Shown: positions 1 to 9,260, counted from the first letter of the stretch. The stretch: 64,000 nucleotides of DNA from Streptomyces sp. NBC_00820 (GCF_036347055.1 NZ_CP108882.1:6560001-6624000); one strand, 5' to 3'. The notes: generated by a model from the letters alone, not told the origin. Numbers and translations are program-made.

Positions 1-415
1 TCGGCACAGGGCCGAGCCGCCCGCCACCTCACCTCGCGCCCTGGACGACGCGGAGTCCGGTGCTCGGGAGTCCGTGCGGGGGCGTGAGGACGTAACCGGC
101 CCTGCGGCTGTCTCGCCCCGTGGCGACGACGACGGTGTGGAGTCCGGGCTTCCCGAGCATCCGGGGGAGGAGCGCCGTCGAGATGTCCCGTCGGAGTCCG
201 GGCACGGGCCGGACGGGTCCTGGACGCCCCCGCCGCGTGCCCTGGAGGGCATCGACCCCCGTCTGTGGGGTCGGCGCATGGAGCCCGAGGTCCGCGAGGT
301 CCCCGGGGTCCCCGGGGTCCCCGAGGCCTCCGAGGACGCGGACGGCGGCGCCTCGGCAGCCCCGTTCCTCCCCTCGCCCTCGGCCCCTGCCGCACCCGCG
401 CAGGTCCCCGCCACC
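1..415. other. leading region without assignable gene
   Basis: No independent gene is supported here. The frame of the SWIM protein stays open from base 2 onward, so an N-terminal extension cannot be strictly excluded. The translation is a low-complexity run of Pro, Gly, Glu and Asp with a Val-Pro-Gly triplet repeat near 297-323 and looks nothing like the family N-terminus. The region more probably is a GC-rich leader, possibly with the tail of an upstream gene outside the window. Confidence 0.4.
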
Positions 416-1687
416 ATGGCCACCCCGCACCGTGACGGCGAACTCCGCCGTACCTTCCCGGCGTTCGCGCCCAGGCCGGCGGCGCCGGACGGCGGGGCCT
501 TCGCCGAGACCTGGTGGGGGAACGCCTGGACCGACGCGCTGGAGCGACAGGCGCTGGACGCGCGGCGGCTGGAGCGGGGGCGTGGGTACGCGGACCTGGG
601 GAAGGTGGACGCGATCACCGTGACCCCGGGGCTGGTCCTGGCGTACGTGCGCGGCAGCCGCCCGCGGCCCTACCGTGTGCAGATGCGCCTGCGCACGCTG
701 GAGGACGCGGACTGGGAGCGGTTCCTGGACGCCGCGGCCGACCGGCCGGGGCACATCGCGGCGCTGCTCGACAAGGAGCTGCCGCAGTCGCTGGCGGACT
801 GCGGTGTGCCCCTGCTGCCCGGCCCCGGAGATCTCGTCCCGCGCTGCAGCTGCCCCGACTCCGGTCACCCCTGCAAGCACGCGGCCGCGCTCTGCTACCA
901 GACGGCCCGCCTGCTCGACGCCGACCCGTTCGTCCTGCTCCTGCTGCGCGGCAGGGGCGAGCGCGAACTGCTCGACGCGCTGTCCCGGCGCAGCGCCGCG
1001 CGCGCGGCCCGCGCCACCCGGGAGCGGGCGCCGCAGGCCCTGCCGGGCATACGGGCCTCGACGGCCCTGGACGCCTCCCGTCGGCTTGCGCCGCTGCCCG
1101 CTCCGCTGCCGGTGCCACCGCACCCCGAGCAGCCTCCCGTGTACCCGGCGGTGCCCGGCGGACCGGACCCCTTCGCCCTGGACCAGCTCGCGACCGACGC
1201 CGCGGCCCGCGCGCACACGCTGCTCGCCGCCGGCATCGACCCGGTCGCGGAACTGACCCTGTGGCAGGACGCGGTACGGCTGGCCGCCGCCCGCCCGGGC
1301 TCCGGCCTGACCGCCGCCACCCGCGCCCTGTACGCCACGCTGGCCGCGGCCACCGACCGCACCCCGGCCGACCTGGCACGGGCGGTCGCCGCCTGGCGGC
1401 AGGGCGGCCTCGCCGGACTGGCCGTCCTGGAGGAACCGTGGGACCCGCCGGCGGGCCGGTTCGACCGGGCCCGCCCGCTGCTGCTCGCCGCCGACCTGCC
1501 CTCCTTCCGCCCCTGGCGCAACCGGCTCACCCACCCCCTCGGCCACGCCCAGCTCCGCCTCGGCCGGGACGGGCTCTGGTACGCCTACGAGTCGGAGCCC
1601 GGCCAGGACGACTGGTGGCCCCGGGGAACCCCCGACCTCGACCCGGTGGGCGCCCTCACCGGACTGGGCGCGGCGGGCGACCTCTGA
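416..1687 (+). CDS. SWIM zinc finger family protein
   Basis: The protein carries a SWIM zinc-binding motif, Cys-x-Cys-x6-Cys-x-His (CSCPDSGHPCKH, bases about 844-879), expected to bind one zinc and to mediate contacts with DNA or proteins. Family members open with a conserved block resembling RTFPAFAPRPA and ETWWGNAWTDALE, which appears directly after the ATG at 416, so that start is preferred over the upstream ATG at 74. In actinobacteria such proteins are usually encoded beside an SNF2/DEAD-type helicase, but that partner is not in the window. The C-terminal half after the zinc motif is Ala/Arg/Pro-rich with weaker conservation. Role inferred: accessory factor in DNA repair or chromatin-like remodelling; the substrate is unknown. 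Confidence 0.8.
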   Translation: MATPHRDGELRRTFPAFAPRPAAPDGGAFAETWWGNAWTDALERQALDARRLERGRGYADLGKVDAITVTPGLVLAYVRGSRPRPYRVQMRLRTLEDADWERFLDAAADRPGHIAALLDKELPQSLADCGVPLLPGPGDLVPRCSCPDSGHPCKHAAALCYQTARLLDADPFVLLLLRGRGERELLDALSRRSAARAARATRERAPQALPGIRASTALDASRRLAPLPAPLPVPPHPEQPPVYPAVPGGPDPFALDQLATDAAARAHTLLAAGIDPVAELTLWQDAVRLAAARPGSGLTAATRALYATLAAATDRTPADLARAVAAWRQGGLAGLAVLEEPWDPPAGRFDRARPLLLAADLPSFRPWRNRLTHPLGHAQLRLGRDGLWYAYESEPGQDDWWPRGTPDLDPVGALTGLGAAGDL

Positions 1688-1817
1688 CGTGCGGTGGCCA
1701 TCGCCCGGCCTGTCCGGTGAGGGCGGTGTGAGGGTTTCCCGGTGATTTCAGGGGGTCGCGTGACCGCACTGGGGGGCCCGGAGCCGTCGCCCCGGCGGCG
1801 GCGGTTAGCGTGGTGCG

Positions 1818-3116
1818 GTGAGCGAGACGAAGACCCCTGCCCTGCAATACCGCTTCGATGGCCCGGAAGACGCTCCGGTGCTCATCCTCGGCCCCTCTCT
1901 CGGGGCGACCTGGCACATGTGGGACCGTCAGGTGCCGGAACTGGTCAAGCAGTGGCGGGTCTTCCGGTTCGACCTGCCGGGTCACGGCGGCGCCCCCGCC
2001 CATCCGGTCGGCTCGGTCGGCGAACTGACGGCCCGGCTGCTCGCCACGCTGGACGGCCTCGGCGTGCAGCGCTTCGGGTACGCGGGCTGCGCGCTCGGCG
2101 GCGCCATCGGTATCGAGCTGGCCCTGAGCCACCCCGAGCGGCTCGCCTCGCTCGCGCTGGTCGCCGTCTCGCCCCGGTTCGGCACCGCCGACGAGTTCCG
2201 CCAGCGCGGGGTGATCGTACGGGCCAACGGGCTCGACCCGATCGCCCGGAGCGCCCCCGACCGGTGGTTCACGGGCGGGTTCGCCGCCGCCCAGCCGGCG
2301 ATCACCGAGTGGGCCGTACAGATGGTGCGCACGACCGACCCCGGGTGCTACATCGCCGGCTGCGAGGCTCTGGCCGGGTTCGATGTGCGGCCCCAGCTGG
2401 GCCGGGTCGGCGTGCCCACGCTCGTCCTGGTCGGCTCCGAGGACCAGGTCACCGGCCCGGCCGAGGCCCGCACCCTGGTCGCCGGGATACCGGACGCCCG
2501 GCTCGCGGTGGTCCCCGGCGCCTCCCATCTGGTGCCGGTCGAGCAGCCCGCCGCCGTCACCGACCTCCTCGTACGGCACTTCTCCACCGCCTGGCAGCAG
2601 CCGTACGACACCGGCCAGACCGCCCTTCCGGCCGTCGCGGTCAACTCGGCCGTCGTTGCTGTCGCGGCGCCGCCGCAGGCCGTGCCCATCGCGGAGATCG
2701 CTCCCGCAGTCGTGGAGCCGCAGCCGTTCGGATCCCCGGACCGGTACGAGACGGGGCTGAAGATCCGCCGGGAGGTGCTGGGCGACGCGTACGTCGACCG
2801 GGCGCTGGGACAGGCCGGTGACTTCTCCGGCGACTTCGAGGAGTTCGTCACCCGCTACGCCTGGGGCGAGGTCTGGGACCGGCCCGGCCTGGACCGCCGC
2901 ACCCGCAGTTGCGTCACGCTCACCGCGCTGGCCGCGGGCGGCCACCTGGAGGACCTGGCCTCCCACACCCGCGCCGCCCTGCGCAACGGCCTCACCCCCG
3001 ACGAGATCAAGGAAGTGCTGCTCCAGACCGCCGTCTACTGCGGCATCCCGGCGGCGGGCAACGCCTTCCGGGTGGCGCAGCAGGTCATCCGAGAGGAAAC
3101 CACCCCGACAGACTGA
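1818..3116 (+). CDS. pcaL: bifunctional 3-oxoadipate enol-lactonase / 4-carboxymuconolactone decarboxylase (PcaL/PcaDC type)
   Basis: This is a 432-residue fusion. Residues about 1-265 are an alpha/beta-hydrolase of the enol-lactonase type and residues about 305-428 are a carboxymuconolactone decarboxylase domain (RRTRSCVTLTALA, then LLQTAVYCGIPAAGNAF). Together they catalyse the two last ring-fission steps of the protocatechuate branch of the beta-ketoadipate pathway in the cytoplasm. The two domains are joined by an Ala/Val/Pro-rich linker. The GTG start follows GCGGTTAGCGTG with only a weak ribosome site. Unusually, the nucleophile elbow reads GCALGG, placing Cys91 where hydrolases of this family normally have Ser; Asp209 and His237 complete a plausible triad. 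No other pca genes are beside it, so it may serve another lactone substrate. Confidence 0.85.
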   Translation: MSETKTPALQYRFDGPEDAPVLILGPSLGATWHMWDRQVPELVKQWRVFRFDLPGHGGAPAHPVGSVGELTARLLATLDGLGVQRFGYAGCALGGAIGIELALSHPERLASLALVAVSPRFGTADEFRQRGVIVRANGLDPIARSAPDRWFTGGFAAAQPAITEWAVQMVRTTDPGCYIAGCEALAGFDVRPQLGRVGVPTLVLVGSEDQVTGPAEARTLVAGIPDARLAVVPGASHLVPVEQPAAVTDLLVRHFSTAWQQPYDTGQTALPAVAVNSAVVAVAAPPQAVPIAEIAPAVVEPQPFGSPDRYETGLKIRREVLGDAYVDRALGQAGDFSGDFEEFVTRYAWGEVWDRPGLDRRTRSCVTLTALAAGGHLEDLASHTRAALRNGLTPDEIKEVLLQTAVYCGIPAAGNAFRVAQQVIREETTPTD

Positions 3117-3897
3117 CCCCCCACCCCACGACAGCCCGCCCTGCGCGACAGGCCCCAGCGCGGCAGGGCCCCGGGCGGGGCAGAGGCCCCCGGCGTGGCA
3201 GGGCAAGGCTCCCGTGGCAGGCCTCCCGACGGGGCAGGGCAAGGCTCCCGTGGCAGGCCTCCCGACGGGGCAGGCCCTGTGCGGCAGGCCTCCCGGCAGG
3301 GCAACGCCTCTCGGCGGCGCAGGCACCCCCCCCGTGGCAGCCCCCCGTCCGGGCTCCTCCCGTGCGGCAGGTGTGGGGCAGGCCCCGCGTGCGGCAGGCG
3401 TCCCACCAGGGCAGGCTCCCGGCGGGGCAAGCCCTCGGCGGGAGCAAAGCCCCCCGCGGCAGGCTCCTCGGCGGGGCAGGCCGCCCCGGGCAGGGCAAGC
3501 CCTCTGTGGCAGGTTCATGTGCGGCAGGTCTTTCCGTGCGGCGGCCCCCCATGCGGCAGGCGTCCCGCCAGGGGAGGTCGCCCCGGCAGGGCAACGCCTC
3601 CCAGCAGGGCAAGCCCCCGTGGCAGGGTTACGCGCGGCGGCCCCTCTGTGCGGCAGGCGTCCCGCCAGTGAGTGGCAGGCCTCTCGGCGGGGCAGGCCCC
3701 CCGGCAGCCGGGCAAGCCCCCCGCGGCAGGCTCACGCGCGGCAAGCCTCTCCGCGCGGCAGCCCCCCGTGCGGCAGGCGTCCCGCCAGGGCGAGGCCCCC
3801 GGCAGGTCAGGCCGCCCCGGCAGGGCAGCGCCTCTCAGCAGGGCAGGACTCCCGCGGCAGCCCCCGCGCGGAGCGCTCCGCGGGGCAGGATGGCCTC
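3117..3897. repeat. 781-bp repeat-filled intergenic spacer (GGCAGG-rich)
   Basis: The spacer is made of degenerate short repeats around GCGGCAGGC, CCCGCCAGGG and GGGGCAGG, occurring dozens of times. It lacks stop codons in several frames only because of its composition, so the long open frame that enters the downstream gene is not taken as coding. No gene, promoter or RNA was recognised. Confidence 0.75.
3201..3272. repeat. two perfect 36-bp tandem repeats
   Basis: Bases 3201-3236 and 3237-3272 are identical (start GGGCAAGGCTCCCGTGGCAG). They are the best-preserved unit in the repeat-filled spacer, which suggests recent duplication by slippage or unequal recombination. Confidence 0.9.
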
Positions 3898-4533
3898 ATG
3901 AAGCTCACCAAGAAGTCGCATGCCTGTGTCCGGCTGGAGAAGAACGGGCGGACGCTTGTCGTGGATCCGGGTGCCTTCAGTGAGGAGGACGCCGCGGTCG
4001 GCGCGGACGTCATCCTGGTCACGCACGAGCACGCGGACCACTTCGACGAGAGCCGGCTGCGGGCCGCCATGGAGGCTGACCCGGGTGCCGAGATCTGGAC
4101 CCTGAGGTCGGTCGCGGAGAAGATCTCCGCGGCCTTCCCCGGGCGTGTGCACACCGTCGGCCACGGCGACACCTTCACCGCCGCGGGCTTCGACGTCCAG
4201 GTCCACGGCGAGCTGCACGCGGTGATCCACCCGGACATCCCGCGCATCACCAACGTCGGCTATCTGATCGACGGCGGCCGCGTCTTCCACCCCGGCGACG
4301 CCCTCACCGTCCCCGACGGGCCGGTTCAGACGCTGATGCTGCCGGTCATGGCCCCGTGGAACAAGATCTCCGAGGTCATCGACTACGTCCGTGAGGTGAA
4401 GCCGCGGCGCGCGTACGACATCCACGATGCCCTCCTCACCGACCTCGCCCGCCCGATCTACGACAACCAGATCGGCGCCCTCGGCGGGGCCGAACACCTG
4501 CGGCTCACCCCTGGGGCGTCGGCCGAGCTGTGA
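3898..4533 (+). CDS. MBL-fold metallo-hydrolase
   Basis: A 211-residue single-domain metallo-beta-lactamase-fold protein. The zinc motif THEHADHFD is at about residues 40-48, with downstream metal ligands in HGELHAVIH and FHPGDAL. The family member resembles UlaG-type and related Zn-dependent hydrolases acting on phosphodiester or lactone bonds; the substrate cannot be told. The ATG at 3898 fits the family N-terminus MKLTKKSHACVRLE. It lies 39 bp upstream of the exonuclease III gene on the same strand, so the two could be co-transcribed. Confidence 0.85.
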   Translation: MKLTKKSHACVRLEKNGRTLVVDPGAFSEEDAAVGADVILVTHEHADHFDESRLRAAMEADPGAEIWTLRSVAEKISAAFPGRVHTVGHGDTFTAAGFDVQVHGELHAVIHPDIPRITNVGYLIDGGRVFHPGDALTVPDGPVQTLMLPVMAPWNKISEVIDYVREVKPRRAYDIHDALLTDLARPIYDNQIGALGGAEHLRLTPGASAEL

Positions 4534-4572
4534 GCCGGGGCGTTGTCACACCCGCCAGGTAGGTTGTGAGAC

Positions 4573-5352
4573 ATGCGCATCGCCACCTGGAACGTGAACT
4601 CGATCACCGCCCGCCTGCCGAGGCTGCTGGCCTGGCTGGAGAGCAGCGGCACGGACGTGCTCTGCCTGCAGGAGGCCAAGGTCGCCGAGGGGCAGTTCCC
4701 GTTCGAGCCGCTGCGCGAGCTGGGCTACGAGGCGGCGGTCCACGCGACCGGCCGGTGGAACGGCGTGGCGGTGCTCTCCCGCGTCGGCCTGGAGGACGTG
4801 GTCAAGGGCCTGCCCGGCGATCCGGGCTACGACGGCGTGACCGAGCCGCGCGCCGTCTCGGCGACCTGCGGCCCCGTCCGCGTCTGGTCGGTGTACGTCC
4901 CCAACGGCCGCGAGGTGGACCACCCGCACTACGCCTACAAGATCCAGTGGTTCGAGGCCCTGAAGGCCGCCGTCGCCGGTGACGCGGCCGGCGGCCGCCC
5001 GTTCGCGGTCCTGGGCGACTACAACGTGGCGCCGACGGACGCCGACGTCTACGACGTGGCCGCCTTCGAGGGCGCCACCCACGTCACGCCCGCCGAGCGC
5101 GCCGCCCTGGCCTCCCTGCGCGAGACGGGCCTCACCGACGTCGTCCCGCGCCCCCTGAAGTACGACCACCCGTTCACGTACTGGGACTACCGTCAGCTCT
5201 GCTTCCCCAAGAACCGCGGCATGCGCATCGACCTGGTGTACGGCAACGAACCGTTCGCCGAGGCCGTCAAGGACTCCTACGTCGACCGCGAGGAGCGCAA
5301 GGGCAAGGGCGCGTCCGATCACGCGCCGGTGGTGGTCGACCTCGACGTGTGA
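4573..5352 (+). CDS. xthA: exodeoxyribonuclease III
   Basis: A 259-residue EEP-superfamily nuclease that removes 3' blocks and cleaves at abasic sites in base-excision repair. Typical motifs are MRIATWNVNSI at the start, LCLQEAK (catalytic Glu), the central PNGREVDHPHY block, LGDYNVAPTDADVYD and the C-terminal RIDLVY and SDHAPVVVDL (catalytic His). Length matches the family. The gene ends 15 bp before the next small gene, which may be co-transcribed. Confidence 0.93.
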   Translation: MRIATWNVNSITARLPRLLAWLESSGTDVLCLQEAKVAEGQFPFEPLRELGYEAAVHATGRWNGVAVLSRVGLEDVVKGLPGDPGYDGVTEPRAVSATCGPVRVWSVYVPNGREVDHPHYAYKIQWFEALKAAVAGDAAGGRPFAVLGDYNVAPTDADVYDVAAFEGATHVTPAERAALASLRETGLTDVVPRPLKYDHPFTYWDYRQLCFPKNRGMRIDLVYGNEPFAEAVKDSYVDREERKGKGASDHAPVVVDLDV

Positions 5353-5367
5353 TGCCAGGCTGGGCCC

Positions 5368-5787
5368 ATGCGCATTCCGTTCCTGGGCCCGAGGCACGAC
5401 AGCAACGGCGACGCGGCACTCCCGGCCGACCCCGAGGCGATCGCCGACCTGATGTCCGAATGCGAACTGCTCCGCACCCAGGCGGCCGAGGCCGGCGTCC
5501 GCCTGGACGACACCCCGGCCTCCCTGGAGGCGCTGGACCAGCTGGTCCCGCGCTGGCGCGACGACGCGGAGACGCTGCCCTGGCTGGGCCACGACGCCGG
5601 GCTGTACCTGGGCACGGTCGTCGTCCGCACCGTGCCCGGGTCCGCCTGGCGGATCCGGCGCGACGGCGAGCCCGTCGTACGACTCCCCTCCGGCCGCGAG
5701 GTCGAGGTCGCGGAGTACGGGCGGGAATGGGCCGTGAGCGGGGTCCCCGAGCTGTCGCAGCTGTACGCGGAGGTCGCCGAGATATGA
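5368..5787 (+). CDS. DUF6278-type conserved protein
   Basis: A 139-residue soluble protein that matches a conserved actinobacterial family of unknown function (DUF6278, assigned from memory of the family pattern). It contains the conserved stretch LVPRWRDDAETLPWLGHDAG, then GLYLGTVVVRTVPGSAWRI. No transmembrane segment or catalytic motif is visible. In streptomycetes the gene commonly follows exonuclease III as it does here, 15 bp downstream, which suggests an operon. Confidence 0.75.
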   Translation: MRIPFLGPRHDSNGDAALPADPEAIADLMSECELLRTQAAEAGVRLDDTPASLEALDQLVPRWRDDAETLPWLGHDAGLYLGTVVVRTVPGSAWRIRRDGEPVVRLPSGREVEVAEYGREWAVSGVPELSQLYAEVAEI

Positions 5788-5933
5788 CCCCGGCCGCTCA
5801 CGCGGCGCCCGAATCGCGCGACTGAGGCGTAAATACGGCTAATGCACGTGAGGTGCGTGTCGCCCCTCTGCTCCGCTGGTGTCTGGATAGTTTGCGGCAA
5901 CCACGACACAGCTGAAAGTGAGTAGGGCTGCGG

Positions 5934-6677
5934 ATGGCCGTCGATCCGTTGATCGAGCTGCGGGACGTCAACAAGTACTTCGGGGATCTGCATGTCCTGC
6001 AGGACATCGATCTCACCGTCGGCAAGGGGGAGGTGGTCGTGGTCGTCGGCCCCTCGGGGTCGGGGAAGTCGACGCTGTGCAGGACGATCAACCGCCTGGA
6101 GACCATCGAGTCCGGGACGATCACGCTCGACGGACAGCCACTGCCCGAGGAGGGAAAGGCCCTCGCCAGGCTCCGCGCCGAGGTCGGCATGGTCTTCCAG
6201 TCCTTCAACCTCTTCGCCCACAAGACGGTCCTGGAGAACGTCACCCTCGCGCAGGTCAAGGTCCGCGGGCGCAAGCGGGCGGAGGCCGACCGCCGCTCCC
6301 GTGAACTCCTCGAGCGCGTCGGGCTGCTGGCCCACGCCGACAAGTACCCCGCGCAGCTCTCCGGCGGACAGCAGCAGCGTGTGGCCATCGCCCGCGCCCT
6401 CGCCATGGACCCCAAGGCCCTCCTCTTCGACGAGCCCACCTCCGCCCTCGACCCCGAGATGATCAACGAAGTGCTGGAGGTCATGCGGCAGCTCGCCCAC
6501 GAGGGCATGACCATGGTCGTCGTCACCCACGAGATGGGTTTTGCCCGCTCCGCCGCCAACCGGGTCGTCTTCATGGCCGACGGCCGGATCGTCGAGGACC
6601 GCAGCCCGGAGGAGTTCTTCACCAACCCGCGCAGCGAGCGCGCCAAGGACTTCCTCTCCAAGATCCTCAAGCACTGA
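5934..6677 (+). CDS. polar amino acid ABC transporter, ATP-binding subunit
   Basis: A 247-residue nucleotide-binding subunit of the GlnQ/GluA class. Walker A GPSGSGKST is near residue 40, the signature LSGGQQQRVAIARAL near 143 and Walker B LLFDEPTSALDPE near 164, with the switch His in VVVTHEMGFARS. It powers uptake through the two permeases encoded downstream. It is first gene of a four-gene operon (ATPase, binding protein, two permeases), the gluABCD order. The start is preceded by AGTAGGG. Substrate (glutamate or another polar or acidic amino acid) is inferred from family only. Confidence 0.9.
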   Translation: MAVDPLIELRDVNKYFGDLHVLQDIDLTVGKGEVVVVVGPSGSGKSTLCRTINRLETIESGTITLDGQPLPEEGKALARLRAEVGMVFQSFNLFAHKTVLENVTLAQVKVRGRKRAEADRRSRELLERVGLLAHADKYPAQLSGGQQQRVAIARALAMDPKALLFDEPTSALDPEMINEVLEVMRQLAHEGMTMVVVTHEMGFARSAANRVVFMADGRIVEDRSPEEFFTNPRSERAKDFLSKILKH

Positions 6678-6694
6678 CCGGGGGAGTGCGACCC

Positions 6695-7681
6695 GTGTTC
6701 CGTACCACCCGTGTGTCCCGCGGCCCGCGCCGCACCGCCGGTGCGTTCCGCGCCCCGTTCCATGTCCAGCGCCGCACCGCCCGTGTCTCCCGCGCCCTGT
6801 TCCTCCTGCTCGCGCTGGTGTTCGCCGCCGCCTGCGGCAAGGAGGGCAGCCCGCCCACCAAGGGCCCGGCGGTCGACAAACTGCCCCACTACAAGGTGGA
6901 CCAGAACTTCAGCCTGCCCGACTCCCCGACCTGGCGGCGCGCCAAGAAGCGCGGCCACTTCGTCGTCGGCGTCAAGGAGGACCAGCCCTACCTCGGCGAG
7001 AAGGACCCGGCGAGGGGCACCTACGCGGGCTTCGACATCGAGATCGCCAGGATGATGTCGGCCTCCCTCGGTCTCCCGCCGGACAGCATCCGCTTCCGCA
7101 CCATCGCCTCCGCCAACCGCGAGACCGCCCTGCAGAACGGCCAGATCGACTACTACGTCGGCACCTACACCATCAACCCCAACCGCAAGAAGCTCGTCGG
7201 TTTCGCCGGCCCCTACTACATGGCCGGCCAGTCCCTGCTGGTCCGCAAGGACGAGAACGACATCCACGGCCCCCAGGACCTCGCCGGCAAGCGCGTCTGC
7301 TCGGCCACCGGCTCCACGCCGTACCAGCGCATCAAGGCCGACTACCCGAAGGCGGTCCTCGTCTCCTACGACACCTACTCGGCCTGCGTCGACAACCTGC
7401 TGACCTACCAGGTCGACGCGGTCACCACCGACGACGCCATCCTCATCGGCTACGCGGCCAAGGTCCCGGACGAACTGAAGGTCGTCGGCAGGCCCTTCTC
7501 CGAGGAGCCGTACGGCATCGGCGTCCCGCGCGGCGACAACGCCCTGCGCTTCGCCCTCGACGACGCCCTGGCGGCACGGGAGAAGAACGGCGACTGGAAG
7601 AAGGCGTACGAGGCGACACTCGGCCTGTCCGGCGTCCCGGCACCCCGGCCGCCCGCGATCGACCGCTACCCGGCGAGCTGA
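6695..7681 (+). CDS. amino acid ABC transporter substrate-binding lipoprotein
   Basis: A type 3 periplasmic-binding-like protein anchored as a lipoprotein. The signal region RALFLLLALVFAAAC ends in the lipobox AAAC, after an unusually long basic leader. The GTG at 6695 lies 8 nt after GGGGGAG (6680-6686), whereas the GTG at 6686 overlaps that ribosome site, so 6695 is preferred. Solute-binding features include YAGFDIEIARMM and DYYVGTYTINPNRKK. Two Cys (KRVCSAT and YSACVDN) could form a disulphide, as in glutamate-binding relatives. Compared with standard GluB (about 280 residues) it is longer at the N-terminus. Confidence 0.87.
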   Translation: MFRTTRVSRGPRRTAGAFRAPFHVQRRTARVSRALFLLLALVFAAACGKEGSPPTKGPAVDKLPHYKVDQNFSLPDSPTWRRAKKRGHFVVGVKEDQPYLGEKDPARGTYAGFDIEIARMMSASLGLPPDSIRFRTIASANRETALQNGQIDYYVGTYTINPNRKKLVGFAGPYYMAGQSLLVRKDENDIHGPQDLAGKRVCSATGSTPYQRIKADYPKAVLVSYDTYSACVDNLLTYQVDAVTTDDAILIGYAAKVPDELKVVGRPFSEEPYGIGVPRGDNALRFALDDALAAREKNGDWKKAYEATLGLSGVPAPRPPAIDRYPAS

Positions 7682-7692
7682 GCGAGGACGGC

Positions 7693-8337
7693 ATGAACGT
7701 ACTGACAGACAACTTCCCGCTCTACCTCCAGGGCTTCCTCGGCACGGTCGAACTGACCGTCTACGCCTCCCTGCTGGCGCTCGCGCTGGGCTTCTTGATG
7801 GCGTCCTTCCGGGTCGCGCCCGTCGGCTCGCTGCGCGTCTTCGGCACCGTGTGGGTCACCGTGCTGCGCAACACCCCGCTCACGCTGCTGTTCTTCGCGG
7901 TGGTGCTGGGACTGCCCCGGTTCGGACTCGTGCTGCCCTTCGAGGTGTTCGCCGTGCTCGCCCTCGGCTGCTACACCTCGGCGTTCATCTGCGAGGCGCT
8001 GCGCTCCGGCATCAACACCGTGCCCAGGGGTCAGGGAGAGGCCGCCCGCAGCCTCGGCCTGACCTTCCGCCAGACGCTCGGCGTGGTCGTGCTGCCGCAG
8101 GCGTTCCGGTCCGTGATTCCGCCGGTCGGCTCCACGCTCATCGCGCTCGCCAAGAACTCCGCCATCGCGGGCGCGTTCAGCGTCACCGAACTGCTCGGCA
8201 CCTACAAGACCCTGAGCGAGCTGGGCTACAACATCGTCTGGACCTTCGTCTGGATCGCCCTCGGCTATCTGATCATCACGCTCTCCATCAGTGCCCTGTT
8301 CAGCCTGCTGGAGCGGAAGTGGGGAGTCGCCCGATGA
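7693..8337 (+). CDS. amino acid ABC transporter permease
   Basis: A 214-residue HisM/GluC-type permease with about five membrane segments. The conserved EAA loop reads EAARSLGLTFRQTLGVVVLPQAFR (start near residue 118), the site that docks the ATPase. The ATG at 7693 fits the family start NFPLYLQGFLGTVELTVYAS. Its stop overlaps the next start in an ATGA, indicating translational coupling with the second permease. Confidence 0.9.
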   Translation: MNVLTDNFPLYLQGFLGTVELTVYASLLALALGFLMASFRVAPVGSLRVFGTVWVTVLRNTPLTLLFFAVVLGLPRFGLVLPFEVFAVLALGCYTSAFICEALRSGINTVPRGQGEAARSLGLTFRQTLGVVVLPQAFRSVIPPVGSTLIALAKNSAIAGAFSVTELLGTYKTLSELGYNIVWTFVWIALGYLIITLSISALFSLLERKWGVAR

Positions 8338-9212
8338 CCGGAGCCGCCGCGCTCTACGACGTCCCGGGTCCGGGTACCAGGCGACGGCACCTGCTGTACG
8401 CGGCGTTGTCCACGGCCGCGCTGCTCGGCCTGGTCGCGTGGATCCTGTATCTCCTCTTCGCCACGAACCAGTTCACCGCCACCAAGTGGACGCCGTTCGA
8501 GTACAAGGGTGTCCAGGAACTGCTCCTGCGCGGCCTCGGCAACACCCTCAAGGCGTTCGCGATGGCGGCCGTCCTCTCGCTCGCCCTCGGCGGCGTACTG
8601 GCCGTCGGGCGACTGTCGGACCACCGTCCGGTGCGCTGGCTGGCCACGCTCCTGGTGGAGTTCTTCCGCGCGATGCCCGTCCTGGTGATGATCTTCTTCA
8701 TCTTCGTGGCGCTGAAGGTGCAGCCGCTGCCCGCGCTCGTCGCCGGACTCACCCTCTACAACGGCTCGGTGCTCGCCGAGGTCTTCCGCTCCGGCGTGAA
8801 CTCCGTCGACCGGGGCCAGCGGGAGGCCGCGCTCGCGCTCGGCATGCGCAAGACCCAGGTCATGACGTACGTCCTCGCGCCCCAGGCCGTACGCGCCATG
8901 CTGCCCGCCATCATCAGCCAGCTGGTGGTGGCCTTGAAGGATACCTCCCTCGGTTATCTCATCACCTACGAGGAGTTCCTCCATGCCGGGAAACTCATCG
9001 CCTCGAACCTCGACTACGATTTGCCGTTCATCCCTGTGGTGATGGTGATCGCGCCGATCTACATCGGGATGTGCATGCTGCTCTCGTGGTTCGCCGGCTG
9101 GGTGTCCCGCCGTGAGCAGCGCAGTCCCAAGACCGAGGCCGTGGTGGTCGCCACGGCCGGACCTGGGGCGCTGCTGCCGGGTGGGGAGCCCCCCACGGCC
9201 CCGAGAGCGTAA
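8334..9212 (+). CDS. amino acid ABC transporter permease, second subunit
   Basis: A 292-residue GluD-type permease starting at the ATG that overlaps the previous stop codon (ATGA). It has a cytoplasmic leader, a first membrane helix (LLYAALSTAALLGLVAWILYLLF) and the EAA loop REAALALGMRKTQVMTYVLAPQAVR. Together with the preceding permease it forms the membrane channel. The C-terminal tail is low-complexity and contains a small inverted repeat (GTGGGGAGCCCCCCAC, about 9180-9196) of the sort that interrupts other genes in this window. Confidence 0.9.
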   Translation: MTGAAALYDVPGPGTRRRHLLYAALSTAALLGLVAWILYLLFATNQFTATKWTPFEYKGVQELLLRGLGNTLKAFAMAAVLSLALGGVLAVGRLSDHRPVRWLATLLVEFFRAMPVLVMIFFIFVALKVQPLPALVAGLTLYNGSVLAEVFRSGVNSVDRGQREAALALGMRKTQVMTYVLAPQAVRAMLPAIISQLVVALKDTSLGYLITYEEFLHAGKLIASNLDYDLPFIPVVMVIAPIYIGMCMLLSWFAGWVSRREQRSPKTEAVVVATAGPGALLPGGEPPTAPRA

Positions 9213-9260
9213 GGGGACGGCAGTTCACACGGGCCATGCTCGTCCGGCGGCAGCCGGGGA

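Noticed and set aside
1656..3518. Very long minus-strand open frame opposite the PcaL-type gene
   Set aside because: Composition is Gly/Arg/Pro-rich without domains; it mirrors a real gene and crosses the repeat spacer.
2818..3897. Open frame continuous with the MBL protein through the repeat region
   Set aside because: The repeat lacks stops in several frames; family N-terminus begins at 3898.
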